Assembly (NCBI GenBank): GCA_026705345.1
Contig: JAPPAV010000104.1
Location: forward strand, 1 to 35,961
DNA from: Gammaproteobacteria bacterium
GTDB taxonomy: Bacteria; Pseudomonadota; Gammaproteobacteria; Pseudomonadales; Azotimanducaceae
Direction: 5' to 3'
Length of the DNA stretch: 35,961 bases
A model generated the notes under the pieces. It ran no database searches. It was not told the DNA's origin and worked only from the letters and a program-made list of their open reading frames with translations. Both the position numbers and the translations under genes were made by a program. Positions 31,008 to 35,961 of the stretch are shown here, in pieces (position 1 is the stretch's first letter; every line of letters begins with the position of its first letter).

Positions 31008-32636
31008 ATGGAACGAACGGCTGCCCATGCGTTGGTGGAGACGCTTGAGAACCAGGGCGTCGACCGGGTCTTCTGCGTTCCCGGCGAGAGCTATCTCGAT
31101 GTGCTCGACGCGCTGCGGGACTCGTCCATTCAGACCGTCGTTGCCCGCCAGGAAGGCGGGGCCGCCATGATGGCGGAGGCCGATGCCAAGCTGACGGGCC
31201 GCCCCGGCGTGGTCTTCGTCACCCGGGGCCCGGGTGCCGCGAACGCCAGCTCGGGGGTTCACGTGGCCCAGCAGGACTCCACGCCGCTGGTGCTCTTCGC
31301 CGGCCAGGTGGCGCGTGTCGCGCGGGGCCGCGACGCCTTCCAGGAGATCGACTTCGCGGCGTTCTACGGCGGGATGGCCAAGTCCGTGGAGGAGGTCGCG
31401 GACCCCGCCCGGGTTCCGTGTGCGGTTGCGGACGCTTTCCGCGCGGCGCTGTCGGACCGGCCCGGGCCTGCGATTGTGTCGCTGCCGGAGGACATGTTGG
31501 GAGAGCCGTGCGCGGCACCGCCCGTCGGGCGCGCCGCGGTGGGCGACGAACCCTTGGACGAGGCTCTGGTTCGCGAGTTCGACGCTCACCTCGAAAACGC
31601 CAAGCAACCCCTTGTCGTCGTCGGCGGTTCGCTTTGGCGTGCGCCGGACACGGCGAGACTCGCGAACTACGCCGAGGTCGCAGGCGTTCCCGTCGCCTGC
31701 GTGTTCCGGCGCCAGCAACTCTTCGACCACGAACATCCCCACTACGCGGGCGACATCGGCATCGGTCTCAACCCGGCCCTGCGCCGGGCGGTCGAGGAAA
31801 CCGATCTGCTCGTGCTGCTCGGCACGAGGTTCTCGGAGATCCCGAGCCAGGCCTACGCGCTGCCGCTGGCGCGTACGCCGGTGGTTCACGTGCATCCCGA
31901 TTCATCGGAGCTGCAGCGGGTGCATCGGGCGGAACTGGCGATCCAGGCCCGTCCCGGCGCTTTCCTGGCGGCATCGGCGGCACGGGGTAGGCGAAACGTG
32001 TACGTGGATGCCCTGCATGCGAGCTATCTGGACTGGTCGCGTCTACCGCATCCGTCGCTCGGCGGAATGACCATGGGCAAGGTGATGGCCACGCTCCGCG
32101 ACCTCGGCGAGCCCGATATGATCGTCACGAACGGGGCGGGGAACTACTCAGGCTGGGTGCACCGCTTTCACCGTTTCCGCCGGTTCGGAACACAGGTGGC
32201 GCCCACGTCGGGGTCCATGGGCTACGGGCTGCCGGCGGCGATCGCTGCCAAGCTTCGCCATCCGGAACGCACCGTGGTCTGTTTTGCCGGGGACGGCTGT
32301 TTCCAGATGACGGGCCAGGAACTCGCCACCGCCGTGCAATACGACGTCCGGGTGATCGTGCTGGTGGCCGACAACGGCATGTACGGCACCATCCGCATGC
32401 ACCAGGAGCGCGCCTTCCCGGGCCGGGTCCACGCCACGTCGCTGACGAATCCCGACTTCGCGGCGCTGGCGAGGGCCTACGGCGCGTACGGCGAACGCCT
32501 GGAACGCGATGCGGACTTTCCGGCCGCGTTTACGCGGGCGCGGGAAGCTCGCGCGCCGGCGGTATTGCACCTTCTGGTCGACCCCGAGGCGATAACACCC
32601 GCCGAGACGCTGTCGTCGTTGCGGAACACCCCGTAG
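31008..32636 (+). CDS. Thiamine diphosphate-dependent enzyme, acetolactate-synthase-like
   Basis: A 542-residue ThDP enzyme with the three usual domains. The N-terminal pyrimidine domain contains the activating Glu49 (ARQEGGAAMM). The central domain runs from about 195 to 340, and the C-terminal pyrophosphate domain has GDG (428-430) and Asn456 for Mg2+ and ThDP. The second residue of the metal motif is changed from NN to DN (VADNGMYG). No small regulatory subunit follows, so it is probably not the biosynthetic IlvB; the family also holds sulfoacetaldehyde acetyltransferase, oxalyl-CoA decarboxylase and other decarboxylases. Its TAG stop lies in the first bases of the composite repeat. Confidence 0.88.
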   Translation: MERTAAHALVETLENQGVDRVFCVPGESYLDVLDALRDSSIQTVVARQEGGAAMMAEADAKLTGRPGVVFVTRGPGAANASSGVHVAQQDSTPLVLFAGQVARVARGRDAFQEIDFAAFYGGMAKSVEEVADPARVPCAVADAFRAALSDRPGPAIVSLPEDMLGEPCAAPPVGRAAVGDEPLDEALVREFDAHLENAKQPLVVVGGSLWRAPDTARLANYAEVAGVPVACVFRRQQLFDHEHPHYAGDIGIGLNPALRRAVEETDLLVLLGTRFSEIPSQAYALPLARTPVVHVHPDSSELQRVHRAELAIQARPGAFLAASAARGRRNVYVDALHASYLDWSRLPHPSLGGMTMGKVMATLRDLGEPDMIVTNGAGNYSGWVHRFHRFRRFGTQVAPTSGSMGYGLPAAIAAKLRHPERTVVCFAGDGCFQMTGQELATAVQYDVRVIVLVADNGMYGTIRMHQERAFPGRVHATSLTNPDFAALARAYGAYGERLERDADFPAAFTRAREARAPAVLHLLVDPEAITPAETLSSLRNTP

Positions 32637-32753
32637 CGCCCCATAGCCGGGTCGGCCGCGTCCGAGCCACGCCGACCTCCCATGAAACCAACGCCACGGT
32701 CGCAAGCTCCCTTTGGCGTTTGTTCCATGCAAGCGGAGGGGCTTGTCCCCTCC
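32632..32753. repeat. Composite repeat copy B, with 48-nt internal deletion
   Basis: The module at 32632-32733 begins CGTAGCGCCCC and ends CCATGCAAG like copies A and C, but is about 102 bp long because a 48-nt internal segment is missing after TCCGA. The long hairpin is retained (arms 32681-32696 and 32714-32729). A separate hairpin follows, with arms GGAGGGG (32735-32741) and CCCCTCC (32747-32753) and loop CTTGT, so the loop sequence of the REP-like hairpins is kept although the arms differ. Bases 32634-32636 are the stop codon of the upstream gene. The remaining 41 nt to 32794 show nothing else. Confidence 0.8.
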
Positions 32754-32794
32754 CGTGCCAAGCCGCGGATTTGTTCGAAAGACCCCCGTCCGGG

Positions 32795-35527
32795 TCACTC
32801 CATGCTGATCAGCTCCGTCACCATGGTGCCGCCGCCGGCCATGGGAGGCAGCGTCGCCTCGGTCTTGACGGCGACATGCGGCTTGGCCTGCGTGACCCAG
32901 CTCTTGCCGGAGATGCCGGTGCCATCGGCGCTGGCAATGTCCAATCGGTACACATCGAAGTTTCCGGCAGGGGTCTCCACCGACTCTGGCGCGACCACCT
33001 CGATGTTGATCTGCTGCACCTGCTGCATGTTCGGCTCGAACGCCTGCACGCGGGTCTTGAGACCCGGTTCGAGCGGCATGACGGCGAGGGCGGTTTCCAG
33101 GTGGCCGAGAACGGACCCTTCGATCCGTAGGTCGACGTCCATGGTGTTGCCGCCCGGCATGGTCACGCTTCCCGTGATGGCGTCGTCGGCGAAGTCCAGC
33201 CTCATGCTGACCGGCCCTTGATCGATGGCACGATGCACAGGTCGAAGGCTATTCACCTCTAGAAAAGCGACATCGGACGCCTCGCCTACCGGAAGCTCGA
33301 CCGTGGTTGCGACGCGCCAGACCTCCTCGTCGTTGTGCGTTGTCCTCGACCGCTCGACGACGGTGTTCATCGCCATCGACTGACCCGCCATCTCCATTGT
33401 GATTCGGTAGGTCGCCGTCGCGGGCGCCAGGACAGAGCCGTCGAGGGCGACCTCGACGAATTCGCCGCCATCCGGTCTTGGCATCTCGACGTCATCGAGA
33501 TCGACCCGCAGCGCACGCAGCTTCGCCGAGACCTCGGGCGCCGCCTGGCGCTGGTAGCGACCGTCGAGATGCCGCGCCAGGAATCGCTCGATGGCGGCGA
33601 ACATGGCCAGCCGATTCTCCTTACCTCGGAAGCCGTGGCCTTCGTCCGGCGCGAGCAAGTACTGCACGGGACGGTCGAGGTCGCGCAGCGCGACGACGAT
33701 CTGGTCCGACTCGGCTTTCTTGACGCGCGGGTCGTTGGCGCCCTGGATGATGAGCAGCGGCGCTTCGATGTTCTCCGCGTGGAAGAACGGTGATTGCGCC
33801 GTGAGGCGCGCGCGGTCTTCTTCGTCGTCCGGGTCGCCTACCCGGCGTAGGAACATCTGCTTGGTGGGTCCCCAATAAGGTGGGATCGAATTGAGCAGGG
33901 TGATGATGTTGGACGGGCCGACGATCGAGACCCCTGCGGCGTAGAGCTCCGGCGTGAACGCGACCCCGGCCAGCGTCGCGTAGCCGCCGTACGACGCCCC
34001 CATGATGGCCACCTGTTCGGGATCGGCGATTCCCTGGTCGACGAGGTGTTTCACGGCGTCGGTGATGTCGTGCTGCATGACGCCCGTGCCCCATTCGCCG
34101 TTGCCGGCGTTGAGGAACGCCTTGCCGTAGCCCGTCGAGGCGCGGAAGTTCGGCTGCATGACGGCGTAGCCCCGGTTGGCGAGGAACTGCACGAACGGGT
34201 CGTACCCCCAGTAGTCGCGTCCCCAAGGCCCGCCGTGGGGCAGGATCACGGTGGGTAGGTTCTCCGCAGGAGTGCCCTTTGGTGTGACGAGATACCCGGG
34301 AATCTCGACGCCGTCCCGCGCCTTGTAGCGGATGGCCTGCATGGGAGCAAGTTGGTCGCTTGGCAGTTCCGGCCGGGAGTCGTAGAGCTTTTCGAGTTTC
34401 CGCTCGGCGCGGTCGTAGAGATAGACCGCGCCCGGATTGGTATCGCTCCCGACCACGACGATCTGCCGGGATTCGTCCTCTGTCCCGGATTGGTAGCTGA
34501 TTTCGCCGTCGGGAAGTTCATTGCGCAGCCACTCGAGTTCACGCTGGAGGGCCTCGGTGCGTGGATAGATTCGCACCCGGTCGCCGGTGTAGACGGTCGC
34601 GACCAGTTCCTCCGTGACGTCCGAGAACCAGGTGCCCCCGAAGTCGACTTCGCCTTCGGGGTCCGACTCGATCGTCTCCGCTTCGCCGGATTCGACATCG
34701 ACCAGCAGCAACCTCGACAGGTCGACGCCCTTGTTGCTTGCCATGTACACGCGTTTGCCGTCCTTGTGGAACCGCACGGGGCCGCAGTCTTCCTCGAAGT
34801 CGCATTCGTAGAGAACCCGGCCTAGAGCGCCGTTGTCCACGACCAGCGTCTCGTAGCCGCCGTCGCCTCGCTGCCGAGCGGCGAGCCGGACCTCCCCCGC
34901 CAAGTCGGTGACCCAACCCGCGACGTTGCTGTCGTTCTGGATCAGGAGTTCGCGTTCCCCGGTGTCGATGTCGAGTCGGTAGACGTCGTGCAGTGCGGGG
35001 TCGCGGTCGTTGATGCCCACGATGATGCGGTTCGGCGTCGCCTCGGGCACGGCGTAGATGAAGGCCCTTACGCCCTCGATGGGCGTCAGGTCGCGGGCAT
35101 CCGGTACCCCGGTCGCTTCGTTCACCTCGCCCGCGGGGTCGACGGCGTAGACGTGATAGTTCTCGTCACCGCCCTTGTCTTGGACGTAGAGCACGTAGCG
35201 GCTGTCCTCGGTCCAGAAGTAGCCGGCCACGGGACGTTCGGTGTCGGCGGTTATGGGTCGGGCCGCATCGAACGGCGCGTCGACGGCCTTCAAGTAGATG
35301 TTCATCACATCGTTGTAGGGTCTTCGGAAAGTGATCCACTTGCCGTCCGGCGAGATCTGGGAGCCGGAAATTTCGGGGTCGCCGAAGAAGACCTCCCGGT
35401 CGATCAGCGGCGGCAAGCTGGCTAGGCGACTCTCGACGGGGTCGTCCTGATCTTGTGCGAGGGCTGCCACGGGTGCGACGGCGAAGACTGCCACCAGCGC
35501 ACTCCGGACGTATTGAGCAATTCGCAT
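32795..35527 (-). CDS. Secreted S9 family peptidase with a C-terminal DUF3108-like extension
   Basis: A 910-residue protein. A signal peptide ([24 protein letters not shown], cut at about 24) is followed by a beta-propeller and then a prolyl-oligopeptidase alpha/beta hydrolase domain with Ser512 (GASYGGY), Asp599 (GANDPR) and His631 (DEGHGF). The S9 module ends near residue 655. About 255 more residues then form a beta-rich domain with [15 protein letters not shown] and [19 protein letters not shown]...[12 protein letters not shown], resembling DUF3108-type lipocalin-like domains. S9 relatives are usually 600-700 residues long. The ATG at 35527 is the natural start; the open frame that runs on into the repeat to 35929 is not coding. 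Confidence 0.9.
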   Translation of the reverse strand: MRIAQYVRSALVAVFAVAPVAALAQDQDDPVESRLASLPPLIDREVFFGDPEISGSQISPDGKWITFRRPYNDVMNIYLKAVDAPFDAARPITADTERPVAGYFWTEDSRYVLYVQDKGGDENYHVYAVDPAGEVNEATGVPDARDLTPIEGVRAFIYAVPEATPNRIIVGINDRDPALHDVYRLDIDTGERELLIQNDSNVAGWVTDLAGEVRLAARQRGDGGYETLVVDNGALGRVLYECDFEEDCGPVRFHKDGKRVYMASNKGVDLSRLLLVDVESGEAETIESDPEGEVDFGGTWFSDVTEELVATVYTGDRVRIYPRTEALQRELEWLRNELPDGEISYQSGTEDESRQIVVVGSDTNPGAVYLYDRAERKLEKLYDSRPELPSDQLAPMQAIRYKARDGVEIPGYLVTPKGTPAENLPTVILPHGGPWGRDYWGYDPFVQFLANRGYAVMQPNFRASTGYGKAFLNAGNGEWGTGVMQHDITDAVKHLVDQGIADPEQVAIMGASYGGYATLAGVAFTPELYAAGVSIVGPSNIITLLNSIPPYWGPTKQMFLRRVGDPDDEEDRARLTAQSPFFHAENIEAPLLIIQGANDPRVKKAESDQIVVALRDLDRPVQYLLAPDEGHGFRGKENRLAMFAAIERFLARHLDGRYQRQAAPEVSAKLRALRVDLDDVEMPRPDGGEFVEVALDGSVLAPATATYRITMEMAGQSMAMNTVVERSRTTHNDEEVWRVATTVELPVGEASDVAFLEVNSLRPVHRAIDQGPVSMRLDFADDAITGSVTMPGGNTMDVDLRIEGSVLGHLETALAVMPLEPGLKTRVQAFEPNMQQVQQINIEVVAPESVETPAGNFDVYRLDIASADGTGISGKSWVTQAKPHVAVKTEATLPPMAGGGTMVTELISME

Positions 35528-35558
35528 TTGCTTACGGCTCCGCCGTGTGGGGGCGGAA

Positions 35559-35567
35559 AGCGTATCA
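35559..35567 (-). promoter_or_regulatory. Candidate extended -10 for the S9 peptidase gene
   Basis: On the reverse strand, TG, one base, TACGCT (35567-35559) lies about 32 nt upstream of the ATG at 35527. It is nearly the same sequence as the candidate element of the dikinase gene. No -35 is evident. Confidence 0.35.
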
Positions 35568-35652
35568 CTTGCGCGCGACTCCGCATGGACGCAATCCGGA
35601 CGCGAAGGCGGCCCGCTGGCAAATGCGGCCGCCCAGCGATGCGAGGCTCCTT

Positions 35653-35925
35653 CGTAGCGCCCCATAGCCGGGTCGGCCGCGTCGGAAGGACGCGCCTTCG
35701 CCATTCGCTGTGCGCCGACTCCGCCTCCGGCCCAGCCACGCCGACCTCCCATGAAACCAACGCCACGGTCGCAAGCTCCCTTTGGCGTTTGTTCCATGCA
35801 AGGGGCGACCCTTGCGGTCTGTCGAGTAATGCAGCGTCGGTTCAACGGTACGAGAATGCGGCAGCATTCTGGATCGCGCCCGCAGGGCGCGCCGGGACGG
35901 GACCCAGGGACAAGCCCGTCCCCTT
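35653..35925. repeat. Composite repeat copy C: 150-bp module plus hairpin element
   Basis: This fills most of the 434-nt right-end region without a gene (35528-35961). The 150-bp module (35653-35802) is nearly identical to copy A and keeps the segment lost from copy B; its long hairpin has arms at 35750-35765 and 35783-35798. Then follow GGGGCGACCCTTG, a perfect 7-bp hairpin AGAATGC/GCATTCT at 35853-35870 with loop GGCA, CGCGCCC/GGGCGCG at 35875-35891, and a GGGACGGG...CCCGTCCC hairpin with an 8-nt insertion (35894-35922). The final CTAC is degenerate here. The last 36 bases show nothing. Confidence 0.78.
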
Positions 35926-35961
35926 CCATGGAACTTCACGTAAGTGATTGAACTAAAGGGG

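Noticed and set aside
35528-35929. N-terminal extension of the S9 peptidase through the repeat
   Set aside because: The extension translates the dispersed repeat, while the ATG at 35527 is followed by a normal signal peptide. The repeat frame is found in two other places unconnected with peptidases.

Overview
This 36 kb window is dense, visibly high-G+C bacterial chromosome with about 30 protein genes. There are no rRNA or tRNA genes, phage genes, CRISPR arrays or transposase genes. A MetR-type LysR regulator, an RhlB-like DEAD-box helicase, a Vsr endonuclease that matches the E. coli enzyme residue by residue, YejA-like peptide-binding proteins and GTAG-headed REP-like repeats together suggest a proteobacterium, most likely gammaproteobacterial. 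The many sulfatases, hydrolases and peptide-binding proteins would suit a free-living or host-associated marine heterotroph, but that is inference.

Layout. 1-1564: an O-methyltransferase and a serine carboxylesterase, joined by an ATGA overlap. 1597-2742: a reverse-strand DUF4143-type ATPase with its own promoter. 2997-9369: a six-gene chain (argC, an aspartate-aminotransferase-like gene, an rhlB-like helicase, a nitrilase-family amidase, an AI-2E-type membrane protein, hisC). All five junctions are 4-nt ATGA or GTGA overlaps, so this is almost certainly one translationally coupled operon. 9418-11785: an LLM-type oxidoreductase, a SixA-like phosphatase, a 57-residue membrane protein and a PNPOx-family flavoprotein. 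11805-12761: MetR on the reverse strand. 13001-16967: a secreted alpha/beta hydrolase facing a two-subunit molybdenum hydroxylase. 17022-23737: a DJ-1/PfpI protein, then two diverging paralogous YejA-like binding proteins that enclose an Asp-box propeller protein and a beta-lactamase-fold hydrolase. 23848-26598: a rifampin-phosphotransferase-like dikinase. 26821-30419: two convergent sulfatases, one coupled to a membrane PH-domain protein. 30567-32636: orphan Vsr and a thiamine-diphosphate enzyme. 32795-35527: a large secreted S9 peptidase with an unusual C-terminal extension.

The most distinctive feature is a family of non-coding, modular, GTAG...CTAC-bounded repeats in five intergenic regions (12806-12978, 23749-23810, 28239-28507, 32632-32753, 35653-35925). 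Each is built from short hairpins, two of which share the loop CTTGT/ACAAG in opposite orientation. Three carry an extra ~150-bp module that is nearly identical between copies. Every convergent gene gap longer than about 100 bp holds one. In two places a GTAG at the element edge supplies the stop codon of the neighbouring gene. They look like BIME/REP elements moved in trans by a RAYT-type transposase encoded elsewhere; the 150-bp module is one I do not recognise.

Start sites were chosen from overlaps, ribosome binding sites and family alignment from memory. No database search was run, so substrate-level functions are mostly open.
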